This document shows positions 1-15,071 of a stretch of 64,000 bases of DNA, in pieces. A program made the position numbers and the translations under genes. Numbering within the stretch: position 1 is the stretch's first letter; every line of letters starts with the position of its first letter. The DNA is taken from assembly GCF_003073045.1 (NCBI RefSeq), contig NC_037590.1:1199516-1263515 (forward strand), given 5' to 3'. This stretch comes from Pomacea canaliculata. Lineage: Eukaryota > Mollusca > Gastropoda > Architaenioglossa > Ampullariidae. The notes under the pieces are model-generated. The model did not search any database, had not been told where the DNA came from, and worked only from the letters and a program-made list of their open reading frames with translations.

Positions 1-511
1 TTTTGTTCAACAAAAGTAATTACATTCACATAGTTCTGTGAAGAGTTTCTATCCCTATACCCCAGCCCTGACACACCACCTTACAATAGGAGCAGTGATG
101 AAATGTCAACAGGTTGTGACATCATATCCTTCTTAATATAGAAATTACAGCACAACTGTCCCTGCTAGAGAAGCATCACATTTTCTTTTGTGGTTATGTA
201 GTAAAATAAAAATTATAATATGTAGTGCAGAGAAAATTATGGTATGTAGTACAACAAAAAATTATGAAATGCAGTAAAGTGAAAATAATGATACAACCAC
301 GAACTTGTATAACTGGACTGCTGGCAGACAAATTTTTCCCAGTTAAATACTAGAACGAGGCAGGTTTGTACAAAGCTTACAGTTTAGTCACATATTGTTT
401 AGGCTCGCCGAGACTAACAGCGGAGAACTTTGCAATAGGCTAAGCATTGGTCTGGGCAGACAGACAGCAATCCACCTATACACGTCCAAGATACAACTCT
501 AACTGGCTGAC
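1..511. other. intronic sequence of CCAR1, no feature
   Basis: This stretch lies downstream (in gene direction, minus strand) of the last CCAR1 exon in the window, whose donor is at 511-510. I find no exon, RNA gene or clear repeat in it. It is most likely intron, because the protein is still far from its C terminus at 512. Confidence 0.6.
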
Positions 512-3500
512 CTTGGCAGAAAAGCTGTGATCAGCATCTGGAGGGTCCAGTACAGCAGACTCAGGGTTAAGAGAAGTAACTTCTTTGTGCATAACATGGA
601 ACTTGCATGACTGGCCTAAGGTGAAGGGACGCTGCAGAGGCAGATTATCCACCCAGGGAAAGCTTGCATGGAAGAAGTCACTAGGTATATACATGTTGGA
701 GTATTTTGTCTTCAGCACCATCACCCCAGCTTCTGGCCTTGTAATGATCCAACAAAAAAAAAAAAAGAAATCATAGAAGCCACAGGTAATGTAAAATGAA
801 AGCATAGAAACTACAGGTAATACAGAATAAATTCAGAATGTAAAACAGCTTTTGCAAACAGAATGACAAAGAACAACTTAAATATTCAAAAAGAATGATA
901 AAGATTGACTAATTTTAGAAACCATACAGTCTTCACGTCATGCAGCTTGCAAGCTCAATGCTAGGGTCAATAAAATTAAACCCTTAACAAAGAAATAATG
1001 TAAAATGACTGTACATGAACGAACAGACAGATTCAACTTCTTACATATTCAGTGTGGCCTGAGGTGCCTGCACCACATATCTAGGTGGAGGGCGTGATGT
1101 TTTTCGTTTTGGACTCCTAGGTCGGCTGCTTGATGGAGAGGAAGACCGAGAACGGCGACGGGAATCTCGTTTCTCTCTACGATCACGGTCTCGATCACGC
1201 CCACGATCTCGCTCCCGTTCTCGATCTTCACTGTATCTCGAAGACTCGCTGTAAGTCTGCCGCCCAGTGCTTGTTCCCCCACGAATTAAACCTGAAAAAA
1301 AAATCTTAGAATCTTAGCATGGAAACCAGCTTTGTGCTTAAGTATAACTGCTTAGATCACATTAGTGTTGGTAGGAAATGTTGCATAACTCAGTTGCACA
1401 ACACATTATGAACAATCTTTGTTCCACTAATGTTGGTGGGGTCAGATAATAAAGGCTACACCTTCTCCCCTTGTGCTGCTTCAAAATGTTCCTCTTTGTG
1501 TTCTCTGTATTTGTTTTTATTCATTATTAGTACTGTTGTTTATTCTTTCATAGTTATTTGTTTGTTTTCCTGTCCCTTTTATGCTGTCCATGTCTTGCTC
1601 TTGTTCTCAGGTGCTTAGAGCACTTATCAAATTTTGTATTATTATTATTATTTGCACAACAAAAGCAAATTCTTATGCATCCCTTGGAACTCTGGTTCTA
1701 TAAAGAACAAAGTGCATCTCATTAGTGCAGAATTATTATTACCTAATAATACAACAATACAACACAGCACCACAAACCCACCTCTTCCCCTTCCAGCCTG
1801 GCTCAGAAGAGCTCTCGGTTGGCTAGCAAGAGAGTTAATAAGACTGGCACTGTTCATTGCTGCCATGGCACCAGCCAACTGCATCGGGTTAACTCCTCCT
1901 ATCAGGCCCCCTGTGTTTATCCCTGGGGCCACACCCAGGGCACCCAGGCCCATTGTCTTTGCTGCCTGTTGCATGGCTGCTAGTTGCTGGGTGGCTGTGT
2001 TGGCCACTGCTGTGACACCAGATGCCTGAAGAAAAAGCATTCATAGCACTAATGTCAAATGTATCTAGAAATTTATTCAAAAATTAAAGCCTACTACTTG
2101 TTACAAACATCTCAAAAACAGAAACCTGATCTTCTGCCAACAACTAATATATCATGTGATATATATCATTACCTTCTCTGCGTTAAATTGTAAATTTAAA
2201 TAAATGGTAACTGGAAAAATCTTCCAAAACTGATGTGACTGGGTAGAGGGAGTGAAAAATGCTGCACAATAATGAGGAAAATTTAGTCTGGAAATATGTT
2301 TTTCCAAACTGTTCTTAAAATTAGGATACACTTTGGGTGCTATATATGTAAATTTATCAAATTTTTTTTTTTTAAATGTTCAACAGAGACATTGGAATTA
2401 TAAGAAACTTCTGCAAAAGATGCAACATGCACCTGAGAAAAAATATATACCACTAAATATATTTAGCAAATTAGCATAAAAAAAGCCACAAGAAATATGC
2501 TGCGACTCTGACCTGACTGTTTAAAACTTGTACACGTGTGGCATTCCACTTGAATGGCATGGCTGGGTTGTAGGAAGCCTCCACAAACACCCTGTCTCCT
2601 ACTTTTGGTGCTATCCCTTTAACACAACTGTAAGTGTGCAAGACAAAAACAAGTGAACAGGAAGAAACCCTGACAACCTGACTAAACTGCTCACTGGTCT
2701 TGGCAAAGTTTCCTTTCATTTTCAGTGTTTGCTATTTCTCTTTTGCCTTCTTTACCAAGTGAACAACATAGATGAAAATACTTCCCTTACACATTTGGAA
2801 TGATAGTTGTCTAAACAGCAGGTGCAATCTGCTGTGGCCACACAAGCAACAATTGCAAAATCAAATATATTAACATCCAGCATTATGTACCAAATATTTT
2901 CCATCCAAATCAATGTGCACATCCTTTTATCAACAAATAAGCATCTGAAGTGCCTATTTTGTTTCGTTAAACATGTGAATAATACTAAAAGCTAAAAAGT
3001 TTTCCTTTACCTGCTTTGAAAAAAGACATCTTCATCAATGAAGCCAAAGTTATCATGAAGTTTAGTGACGGTTCCTGTAAAAACTCGTTGTTTCTGACTG
3101 GCTGCAGCATTTGCTGCTTGAGCAGAGGCCTGGTTGGGACGAGCTGTGGGGTAGCTTACAGTAGCCACTTGTGAACTTCCCCCACCCAGTGTGGTAGGCA
3201 GAGCCATTCCTGGTTGAGACAGTGCAACTCCAGCAGCAGCTGTCTGCAACCCTGCCTGAAAAAAAAAGAAAAAAGAAAACTGTGCACCCACAGGCAACTA
3301 GCCACTTAATGTTTTGACTTTGAATGCATGGTATGATTTCATAACAAACTCTTAACAAATAATATAGGACAATGGAAAATACCAACAAAAACCATCTATA
3401 AGAGTCCATCATACTAAAATCCTTTTAGAAACACAACCAGTAATTCTCAAAGACAGTTTCAAAGGCATGCTCATGATTTATGAGTAATTGAAAAAAACTA

Positions 3501-5331
3501 AAATACAGTATACACTCGAGCACTTAACTACAACATTGCTGAAATCCCACTGCTAAATGATCCACACTAACAAATACAACAATTAAGACCTAAATAATAG
3601 GATAATATATTTATAATGTACACCCAACACACATATACAAATGCTCATATCAATGACAGGTTGTGACAATCAGGATTTCTTTTGATGTTTTCTTTTTGTT
3701 TCATCTCTTGGTTCTACAGCCTCTCCCTAGGGAACAGGAACAGTTTTGTCTCCCTTGTTAATGTCTGTTTCAAGATCACCAGAACCAGGCAGAGGGATTT
3801 GGCAGTCTTCTGTAATCACCAAATCCTCAGGAAGGCATCACGCATCCTTTTTCTCATTATATGCTGGCACGTGAGTTTTCACTCTTGCGGTCTGGCTGTA
3901 GGTACACAATGCATGTATGCAGAACCAATCGTCACTGCAACTCATTCGTTCCACATGCCATTCACTTGATAAACTCTACAGGCAGTCTCTCAATCTCCTT
4001 TACCCCACCTGTCCAACTCCCTACACATGAGCGGAAAGAAGTCAACAATGATTGCAGCTGAAAAATGCTTTCTTTACCCATGCAATGTCAAAAAATGGAA
4101 GAGTCAGATGTAAAAAAACTCATGCCAAGCTCTTTTGAATTATAAGCTTCTCTTTTGTCTTGTTCTTCCTTTCTTGCTGACCTTCATGTGAAGTTGTTAT
4201 TTTGGCAAGAACTAGCAACTGTGAAAGAAACTTTGTCCAGTCTAAGTTTTCTTTAACTCAATTTACTCCTCCACTTCAAAAACACTGAAATCATGGAGCC
4301 TGTCATAGATACATTAAAAACTGCAGTTATCACAAGGTATATAAGCTATCTCTCTACTTTCTAGTTTGCAAAAACTGCTAAGCACTGACTGGATGTTGCC
4401 AAAGAACACCAATGACAATACAGAGTCGCAGATCATAGAGGCACCTGAAAATATTACTATGATATGAATGACATATGTATGCAACACTGTCAATGTCATA
4501 AGCCACTACACACTAACTGTTTATGTCATAGAAATGGTTAATAAATATGTCATGAATTTATCATGATTGTATGCTCAAGACTTATTGTGCATCTGGTAAT
4601 GCTTCAGTGCATCTAGAAAACAGGTGTAATTGTGGATAAATATGACCTACTTGGTTGTGGATGACAGAAGCAATCTGAGATTGTGCAAACTGTTGTTGAT
4701 GTTGCTGTTGCATAGCTGTTGCCGAGCTGTATGAGTAAACGGTGGGGCTAGCGGCCATTGCAGAAGTCTGCACTATTCCTGATGTCACCTGAGGCATTTG
4801 TGCCGTTGCTATGCCACCCACAGCGTTGGCAGCAATGAAATCTGCCAAAGCATTACATAAAATTCCAAATATATTCACTGATATCTTTTCAAATACTTCT
4901 GTAAGCATATAACAGTTTTACATACACATTTTTATTTTATGAGTAGCTACTAAATAAGCTGTCGATTAGAAAATTATGATAAAGCTTTCTAGTCAACTAA
5001 AAATAATAATAATAAAGGCAATGACAGTTTGTTTACATATTTATATTAATAAAAACTGATAAATGATTGAACTCTTCAGTTTAGAACTTCTTGCTCATCG
5101 CCTGGCTAGTACCTTTCCTATTGTTCAATTATACATGCTTTAGTCAACTGCAAATAGGTAATAAATATGCATATCTGCAAAGACTATGAAGCATGCAAGA
5201 GAGACATCTTCTCCATATTTACTGCATTTGTAAATAATGAAAAGATTTTAAAAGAGTGTTTTAGTTTTCTCACCAGTTGCTTGCCTTGCCCAAGGAGGAT
5301 TTTTATTTCCTGTGCCATACTGAGATGCCAT
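512..5331 (-). CDS. CCAR1: CCAR1 (cell division cycle and apoptosis regulator 1), 5' part, runs off the window
   Basis: Nuclear coactivator and splicing-associated protein; members of the family link p53, nuclear receptors and Mediator. Seven coding exons join in phase with GT-AG borders: 5331-5274, 4841-4651, 3255-3011, 2627-2513, 2025-1782, 1291-1045 and 737-512, giving about 442 residues. The start (MASQYGTGNKNPPWARQ) matches the family N terminus. Next come a Q/A-rich tract, an S1-like domain around residues 145-200 (QRVFTGTVTKLHD, GFIDEDVFF, then VGDRVFVEASYNPAMPFKWN), an alanine/glycine-rich stretch, an RS/RD/RE-rich segment with SPKRK, and the DBC1-type block (YIPSDFF, HVMHKEV, LDPPDADH). 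The start codon lies 5 bases after an acceptor (TTTAG), so a non-coding first exon is expected upstream. The SAP domain and EF-hand-like part are missing because the window ends. The CCAR2 paralog is less likely given the MASQYG start and RS region. Confidence 0.93.
1440..1660 (+). mobile_element. LINE 3'-end fragment in a CCAR1 intron
   Basis: About 200 bases resemble the 3' end of the LINE at 35.45-37.17 kb: both contain the phrase around ATTAGTACTGTTGTTTATTC, then TTTGTTTGTTTTCCTGTC, then CTGTCCATG and TTCTTGTTCT, and end in an ATT-repeat tail (here 1636-1655). Only the non-coding 3' part remains, opposite in direction to CCAR1. It shows that this LINE family inserted at least twice in the window. 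Confidence 0.7.
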
Positions 5332-5336
5332 TGCGG

Positions 5337-6215
5337 CTAAATAAGTAGCAAAATATTCAGTTGTTTTTAAAACATTTACGACTTTCACATATTTGTTTTC
5401 TCTATATATGGATGTAAATGTAACATTAAAATAAACTTAGAATTTGTTATTACTATAAAACATTGTGTTCTCCTAGTTCAACCAATCATTCTGACATCTT
5501 CACTTTACAATAAACTTCACAGTAAACAATGGTAATAAATGTAAAGCTACATCCTACATCTGCAAATGATCTTGGTCAACGATCTCCATAATAAAACTAA
5601 CAGGTTCACCTAAAACGGGTTAGCTATATATTCGTATCTAATCCAGTTTTGTGTTAACATTATCTACCACATTGGATTGAAATGGAAAAGAAGCAGAATA
5701 ATATTTACAATAGCGAATTTCCCATCCCCTTTCCAAAAAAAACCCTTAAAGTTTGGCGTCTTTATGAAATCAATTTAACTTAGATGCTCGCACACAACGT
5801 AACTGGTGTAATCGTTGATTTGTTGCAACCTATAGCGTAGGTGACATATTCACAGTAAAAGTATCAACAATACGATGCGAATATGCTTTTCATTATTCGC
5901 TAGTTAACGGGTACATTTTTCTCTCAATTAAAGTTTAAACTCACAAGCTCAGGTCGAGAGAATCATAAATTCAAAGGTTGCTATTATAGACCTAATGGTT
6001 GTCGGCAATTTCCGGTGTAGGTTGTGTTGAATTAAAAAGTAACAAACATGCCGGATTTTTATGCTTGTAGATTTTTTACTTAACAAAGAAATATTCAATA
6101 ACATTCTATAAATATTTTCATATTTTCACACAGGAAGAAAATTATAAATTAAAAAATAAGTTTCGTGCGTTTCGTTTTCTACTACAGCTCTGGAACACAC
6201 ATTGCTCGAACGAAA
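5337..6215. promoter_or_regulatory. shared 5' region of CCAR1 and RPL38 (head-to-head)
   Basis: The two genes are divergent, with about 0.9 kb between the first coding exon of CCAR1 and the predicted RPL38 start site. No coding ORF lies here. The CCAR1 5' UTR exon must sit in this interval, upstream of the acceptor at 5337-5338. I could not identify its TSS or a TATA box with confidence. Confidence 0.45.
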
Positions 6216-6248
6216 CTTCCTTTTCCGGAAAAGACGCTGGCGAATTAG
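6216..6248 (+). promoter_or_regulatory. RPL38: predicted RPL38 TSS with TOP motif and first non-coding exon
   Basis: The sequence CTTCCTTTTCC begins at 6216, a terminal oligopyrimidine tract typical of ribosomal-protein mRNAs. A good donor (GAATTAG|GTGTGT) follows at 6249. It would splice to the 27-base exon 6557-6583, which has its own acceptor (CTCATCTGCAG) and carries the ATG. TSS placement is inference from the motif. Confidence 0.55.
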
Positions 6249-6580
6249 GTGTGTATGATAGGATTGGAATCATAATCTAATTCATCTACGTTGCTCATAA
6301 AGTTTTTTATGATTGTAACTGTATAATTTAAATCTCTTTATATTGATAGTTTTCGTGCTTGGTATGAGTAATTTCAAGAATTTTTTCGATCAGTCTGTAC
6401 CCCTTAAGAACGTTATCGACACTGATATACGTCCGTCGTAATATCTTTATAATAATAACTGCTACTTACTGTTTACATTTGATGAAACTAAGAAATGCAA
6501 ACTATGAGAAGTCGAGAATGTGCCCATGTTTAATTCTTAATACTTCTCATCTGCAGGTTTGCTGGTGCCAATCGTCAACA

Positions 6581-8635
<2,055 letters not shown>

Positions 8636-8646
8636 AGAGATTGTTC

Positions 8647-8652
8647 AATAAA
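8647..8652 (+). terminator. RPL38: poly(A) signal of RPL38
   Basis: AATAAA lies 12 bases after the RPL38 stop codon, implying a very short 3' UTR as is usual for ribosomal-protein mRNAs. Confidence 0.75.
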
Positions 8653-8812
8653 TTGTTTAAAACAAAAAGTGTTGTAATTTATTTTTTAACTTGATAGAAT
8701 GCAGATCATTAACCCTTAGTGTAAGATCGTGGCTTTGCTCGGGAAGGAGATTTTTTCTTTTTTTCTCAATAAATGTATGGTTTTCTTGGTCTAACCTGAG
8801 ATCAGCAATAAT

Positions 8813-10085
8813 ATGATGATGATGTAGTTTTATAACGCGCTAGTATCTGCATCACAAAGATGCGGTGATCCCAGCAGCCACCAAACTGCAGGTCAAATGA
8901 AAACTTCAAATAAGTTTAAACAAGTTAGTCTTAAGATTTTTCTTGAAAGATGCAATACTATCAGACTCCTTGGTCGAGAGGGGAAGCGAGTTCCACAAAA
9001 GCGGGGCTACATTAGAGAAGGATCTAAATCCCGCAGTCTTCTTGTTAGCATTCCCTGACTGAACACTCGGTTGTTCAAGTCTGAAGTGGGCTGCTGAACG
9101 AAGGTTCCGCTGAGGTTGGTAACGGCGAATGAGTTCTTGCAGATAGGCGCAAGGTCGTGAAGACAGCCATATGTTAAGGTTAACAATTTATGCTCAATTC
9201 TCTTCTCCACAGGAAGCCAATGTAGGTCACGAAGTACAGGAGTAATATGGTCAGATTTTTTCTTTCCTGCAACTATCCTCGCAGCCGTATTTTGCACTCG
9301 CTGTAGCCTCGACAACTCGCTCTTTGAAATCCCCCAGAGGCAGCTGTTGGCATAGTCTAATTTAGAACCGATGAGGGACACAGCAACTGCATTTGCAGTC
9401 TTCTTATTAAGACTGGGTCGGAGTCGTCCAAGAGTGTGGATATGGAAATAACATGCCTTGACTACAGAACTGACATGATCAGACATAGTAAGAAGATTGG
9501 CGACATAGAGTCCAAGGTTCCGTACGGAGCTGGAGAGGAGGATTCTAGCTTGACCCACTTGGATGGAGTCTAGAGAGACTTTGCTAAGGCTAAACTTGGA
9601 ACCACACAGCATCGCCTCTGTCTTCTCATCATTAAGCTTGAGTTTATTCCTCAGCATCCATGACTTGACCTCTAAACAACAATCTTCTACAGCACAGACT
9701 GCCTCACGCACCGACTCACTGTCAGTACTAAATGAAAAATAGAGTTCAGTGTCATCTGCAAACATCTTACGGTTCACATTATGCTTCTCAATGAGAGGAC
9801 CAAGCTGAGATGTGTAAATAGAACAGAGCCCTTTGGGACACCGCACAGCAATGGAACTGTCACTGAAGAAGCTTGATTGACCATCACCCTTTGTGTGCAG
9901 TCACTGAGGTAGGAATGGAACCACCAATGCCCACCTCCATCTGGAGACGAGTTAGTAGAGTGGAGTGATCAATGACATCGAAGGCCGCACTCAGATCAAG
10001 GAGGACCACGAGTCTCCCTGCATCCGCACTGCACAGAAGATCGTTCATAAGACGCAGAAGGGCTGTCTTACAATAAACACCACTC
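8813..10085 (-). pseudogene. 5'-truncated non-LTR retrotransposon (CR1/L2/Jockey-like), reverse transcriptase remnant
   Basis: The minus strand encodes reverse transcriptase pieces: motif A (LVVLLDLSAAFDVIDHSTLL, near 10.0 kb), the block just before motif B (FHSYLSD, GVPKGS), motif C as FADD (MFADDTELYFSFS), then LKLNDEKTEAMLCGS and the C-terminal LDYANSCLWGISKSELSRLQ and LHWLPVEKRIEHKLL. The 5' part is missing before about 10.08 kb. A short deletion with a frame change after GVPKGS removes the GPLLF part of motif B, so the copy is dead. Its 3' end (left side) has a short CATCATCATATTATT-like tail at 8810-8830. Confidence 0.85.
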
Positions 10086-10565
10086 ACTGCCATTCTCAGT
10101 TATTAGCCAGTCTTTAACGATTTTAAGGTGCTTTTTTTTGTGTGTTTAGGTGACATAATTTGTCTAGTGGTGTGGAAAAGGTTCACATTTGCAGAATTAT
10201 ACATGACATTCCCTGGCTTGGTGGTTTGGTTTATCTAAAATAAAATACATGCTTATTTAGTATGTACTTTAAATATGAAATAGCGGCAGGTTGCTTGTGT
10301 TAGCCCTGTGGGTTGCCATTTTACTTTAATCACAAGCTTGATGCACCTTACAAGAGATGGGGCATGAGATCATTCGTGTTAGGGACTGATGTCGGCTTGG
10401 GCACTGATCATCTCTGGCCCCACTCTTAGAGAAGCAGTTTTAATATTTGCTGGGATGTTACCCAATGCCATCTTTGAATTTGTTCAGATATTTTTGCTCG
10501 ATCTGAAAGTTTCAAGCCTGTCATGGCGGGTTTTTTTTCAAACGTTAATCGGTTACAGCATTGGT

Positions 10566-10584
10566 GGGGGGGGGGGGGGGGGGG
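10566..10584. repeat. homopolymer run of 19 G
   Basis: An uninterrupted G run, preceded by TTGGT and followed by ATCC. Length in such runs is prone to assembly error. Confidence 0.9.
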
Positions 10585-12143
10585 ATCCTGAGGAGTATTC
10601 CTTCAAAGACATGGTGACTACAGTGGCTTCATTATTTCTAAGTCACATTGTTTTCCTGTAAATATATCCCATTTTAAAATTTTGTTTAAAAAGTTGCTTG
10701 TAAGCAATCTCAAACACCTGACCGGAGGGCAAATTATTTTGGAATGAGGAGTTTTAAGATTTCCAGGTTGCAAATCAGTCTAAAAAAAATAATTTATAAA
10801 GGTCTTTAACCATTGCAGTTCTCGCCTGAGGCCTACCAACATGAAAAGTAAAAGCACTAATTGGGCAAAGGTTAATAACAATCATGTGTTGACTGCTATC
10901 CTGCCTTTGGTAGGTTTTGTGTGTAAAATAAACAGAATCTACAGTATTTCATCCCATGACAAACTGGCCGTTGTGAGAAGCACATTGACAGACATGCCAT
11001 CTGACAACCTTTGTCTAGACTCCAAGCGATGGCAAGCCGTTCATTCCTTAACTATTGTAACCCAGTTCTTTTCTGTCTACTGCGGTGTTGACCTTCCTCC
11101 AAGTACCATGAAGGACAGTCTTTGACAAGGTGTCGTGCCTGGTCACATGGCCAAACCAGACTTGTTAAAGACGTTTGACTGTTAATAGTGGGGATTACTG
11201 GTGTAGTGATTACTGAGTCATGATTCCCAAAAAATTATCCAGGGCTTGTATTTTATGGGGGTCGGCAGAGGTTCCCTGGAAACTTTCTCTCAAGCCATGA
11301 TTATTCATGTTCCTTTGCCTAATACAAATTGTTTGGAACATTATATAGTGTCAAAGTGTTTGGCGGCTGTGAAAGGTTACACCTGATTCCTGTACGAGGT
11401 TTGGAGCAACCTCCTCTGGCACTCTGTTCTCAAATGTCTTGATTCTTCTTTCCATATAGGAAAGCAGAGGCTATGTTTCACACATTACAAGCAGTATGAG
11501 CAACTTGTACAATTTATATTTGGTAGTAAGCCTGATGTTACGGCTGCGGGAGGGGTCCTATCGCTTGGCAATGACTGTAGAAGTTATTCTAGTGGCCTTG
11601 CTGGGTTCCCTCGAAATTTGGTGAGATACAGAGAGAACGATTATATAACATGTGCCCGTAACAATAGTTTAGCCCACCCGCATTTCAACACGCGCTGCAT
11701 GACTTGTCTGCATTCTGCGTTCACTTGAAACAGACCATTTAGAATCGATGCTAGTGGTTGAATAGCTTTCAAACTGACCTAATGACTGAATAGTTTTCAA
11801 ACGTATTAAGTGTTATCCACTGAACAAACTCCAAATTTCGCGCTAGTAAACTGGCGATCACAATGGAGGAAATGTAGATTGCATTTTCACAAAGGTATCG
11901 GAAGCAAGAAAGTCGAAAGTGGTCGATTGTTCTGTTTTATTTTCGCTCACGACCGAAAACAGGAAATGCCTCTGACAACAGTAATCGACGGGAAGAAACA
12001 GAAACTTCGTCTGGAATTAAGGACACCGCGTAAGTTGTGTGTAGACCTAAAGTGGACAGTGAGTCAGAGGATGGGATGTTTAGAACAGTGGATTGTGACC
12101 CAAACTTGTGCAGAATGCATATCCTAGAGATTCAACAAGCACG

Positions 12144-12215
12144 TTTTTGTTTGTTTGTTTGTTTGTTTGTTTGTTTGTTTGGGGTTTTTTTGGGGTTTTT
12201 TTGGGGTTTTTTTTG
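12144..12215. repeat. TTTG microsatellite passing into GGGG(T)7 repeats
   Basis: Eight or so TTTG units are followed by three GGGG tracts separated by seven-base T runs. It sits in a gene-free region. Confidence 0.85.
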
Positions 12216-13069
12216 TGACTTTCACAGGGATTTATTTTCCAGTTTAATGGTTCTTTGAAACCCTTTCCTCCTTATATCATGCTATATATACCGCTCTCCC
12301 TATAGGTCCCACCATTCCTCTTGTGATGGCACAGGTCAGTTCTTTGTACACTGCTTTTCCTTTCTTTCTTTAAGGCCTTCATTTAGTCACAGGATATCGT
12401 TTGTGACCCAGGGTTGTTTCTTTTCTCCTTTGTCGCTCTAGCAATTCCTGGGCTGTTGTCGATAGCAATTTACTGTCAGGTGTTTCCCACGAAGGTGCCT
12501 ACATGTCCACCATGTGAATTTACCTGCAGCTTTCACCTTGAAGATTTCCCCAACCTTTGGGTCTTGCAGGTTCTCTAAATCAAAGTGAATTCGGGGAAAC
12601 GTTTGAGAGGCGCTTTTTCGTGTTCTTTAAGACATGGTCATGGTCACTGCTAATGTCACACAAAGTATATACAATCAAATACCATTTAAGGAATTATTTA
12701 CTGTAAGAATATCAGATATACGAGGGAGAAAAAAAATTGTGACCGATCAACAAGAATTTCAACACGAGCTTGCACGGGCAGCCTGTGCAATGTCTTCAGC
12801 AGCACTGTACAAAGTCACGCATCCTCATCGATCCTCAGAACGAGTCTTGCAGCGAATTCTGAAGTCTGTTGAGAAGAATTTTGGAGCACTCGGCAAGGCA
12901 CGTGCAGAGGCTGTCTAGTAACAAGACATTTGTATGATATACTTGTACTAATGATGGCTCCGCATTCTATAACTTGAGTTTCTTTTCATATTTCACTCAG
13001 GTTTAACTTTAGATCGACTCATTTTATTCAGGTCGGCTATAATAAAGTACATTTCCTAATGATGTAAGG

Positions 13070-13725
13070 CAGGGATGCCCAACATACGGCCCGCGGGCCA
13101 TATCCGGCCCGCGAAGCTTCTGCCCAGGAAAAAGGAAATCGGCATGTTAGTAATAAAGAAAATCTAAGAAAAGAACAAAAAAAAAAAACGAAAAAAAAAA
13201 GGGAAGAAGAAGTATTTATCCCTCGTAGGGGCGTCTCTCAATCTTTCGATGGATTTCATTCTAGATTTTTGTCTTGGGAGGAAACCAGTGTTTGAGAACG
13301 AGGGACGCTGCATTCCACAGGGGATTAGTGATCTTTTGATTGGTTAATATTTGAATCAGTCGTTAAAGAGATTGAAAATACAGACTCCGGGCTTTCTAGC
13401 AAGGTATAAAACAATGGGGTTCTGATAAGGAAGCAATACCGAAACAGTGTTTGAATTTCATTTTCCTGTGGAAATCTGGACGGATCGCCATAGGGTACCT
13501 CGATTAAAATGTACTTTCAGACAATATCTAACTTTTATTTTAACAAGACAACTTCAAATATCTTACTAATTACTACATAATTAATGGTAAGTACAACTTG
13601 CTTCTAATAAAAATGGTATCTGTTCTATGTTTTTTTCTTTTTTGTATTTTTGCGGTGAAGTGGCCCGCGACACGGCTGTCCGAAATGGATATGGCCCGCA
13701 GGCCGAAAAAGGTTGGACATCACTG
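13070..13725. mobile_element. hAT-type MITE, family 1, copy 1 (656 bp)
   Basis: The ends are inverted repeats: left CAGGGATGCCCAACATACGG, CCCGCGGGCCATATCC; right GGATATGGCCCGCAGGCC, then TTGGACATCACTG. Flanks are ATGTAAGG and ATGTAAGA, an 8-bp target duplication with one mismatch. It shares internal sequence with the element at 40398-40861 in the opposite direction, including GGGAAGAAGAAGTAT and an A-rich run with ACG interruptions. No transposase ORF is visible. Confidence 0.8.
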
Positions 13726-14077
13726 ATGTAAGAAATCAACTTTGTAATGTCAGTTAGGAAGCATTCCAGTTTCAATAAAATTTAAAATTAGAGAATATTT
13801 AACATGCATTCAAGTATGAAAATTGAATTTGCCACATTTTGTTTTATTACAATAAAGTTTAAAAAAACTTTGCTTAATTTTTTTATTTCGTATTAAAAAT
13901 ACAATGTATAAAAGCATTTTATTAATACTATTATTTTTAATTAGTTAAATGCATTTAATTCACTCTATTTTCCCTATATTTTTCAGTTTGTTGATTACAT
14001 GTTTTGGTGGTTGTGTTATGTGCATCACTGTTAGCAAGAGCTTTTTTAACAAATATTTTCCTGCGTTCTGATTGCTG

Positions 14078-14140
14078 ATAAGATAAGATAAGATAAGATA
14101 AGATAAGATAATACTTTATTAATCCCTAGAGGGCAATTCA
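14078..14140. repeat. GATAA microsatellite joined to a retroelement 3' end
   Basis: Five to six AGATA units lead into ATACTTTATTAATCCCTAGA, GGGCAATT. A similar junction (GATAAGATAGATATATTTAT, then GCCAGAGGGCAAC) occurs at 58003-58040. The pattern is typical of LINE/SINE tails where the pentamer is part of the 3' end. Confidence 0.55.
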
Positions 14141-15071
14141 GTCAATTCAGCTGGCCAGGGAAGCTGTTTTGGCTGCCGTGTCAATGTTAATCTAAACTAA
14201 ATGGTGATGCACTAAGCTTTGGCTGTGTGGAGTAGGCATGTTTCAGATAATTAACTATTTTACACAGTTTAAACACGGGTGTGTGTCATGCCCCTTTTTT
14301 TTTCTACAGAGAATCGTGGATTAAAGATCTCTCCCATGTATAAATGATGGGTGGCGCTCTCTACTTCAGGGCATGTTACTGGTTCATGGGTCAACAAAGA
14401 ATAACACTACCTTCCCACCCAGCGCAAAGACTTACAGATCATAGAAGTCTGTGACCCAGCGTATGGATAATTCATTTATTAGGGAAGGATAAAACAAAAG
14501 AGGACTGGTGTGGCTTTTCATTCACCTTAACCACTTAAAGTACAGTTCACTGAAGGCCTTTATATTACAAAACTCTTTATCCCGCCTTACCTGTGTCTCA
14601 CTTAACAACAAGTGCACATTTTGAGCTCCTCCAAACAAATGGTTACAGAAGGTTGACATGAAGTTAGCGAGTTAGCACGGCGCGGGTGGCCGAGCCGCAC
14701 ATGTTGAATGAAAGAAATGGAGGAAGACGACTTCCCAGGGAGACACAAGTGCGGAGACACTGCATGTTGGGAAGTGGAGGCTGCATCTTCCTAGAAAGGT
14801 TCGGTATTTAATCTTTGTGTAAATCGGATTTTATGTATAAGTTGAATTTTTCCTTAATTTTTTTCATATAGATGTGTTTAAGTAATTTTGTTTTCTTTGT
14901 AACTGTCAATAGGCGCAGTATTTTGAATATTTGACAAGACAATATTTTGACCAGGCAGTATATTTTCCCTTGGAGTAGACAGTATTTTGACCAGGCATTT
15001 TTGACCCCTCCATTTTTTGCTTGGAGTATTTGGCCCGGGTAAACGGCTATTAGCCACTTACCTCAGGAGGG

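Larger units (their letters stand above)
10086..13069. other. gene-free interval with simple repeats
   Basis: No recognisable gene. Several ORFs of 90-105 codons exist (for example 10389-10661, 10841-11125, 11810-12127 and 12634-12918) but none has a domain, splice context or family resemblance I recognise. The one at 12634-12918, ending LKSVEKNFGALGKARAEAV, is the most protein-like. Contains a 19-base G run at 10566-10584 and a TTTG array at 12146-12180. Confidence 0.5.

Noticed and set aside
585-776. Plus-strand ORFs overlapping CCAR1, ZNF207 and NDUFB10 exons
   Set aside because: They are opposite-strand shadows of the real exons, lacking their own splice or family support.
11810-12127. 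105-codon ORF
   Set aside because: It overlaps another ORF in a different frame, shows no domain, and stops just before a microsatellite; likely chance.
12180-12215. G-quadruplex candidate in GGGG(T)7 repeats
   Set aside because: Only three GGGG tracts with seven-base loops; a fourth tract is missing.
12634-12918. 94-codon ORF starting MVMVTANVTQ
   Set aside because: No family resemblance, no splice or poly(A) context, in a repeat-bearing gene-free interval; could be chance. Mentioned only within the interval description.
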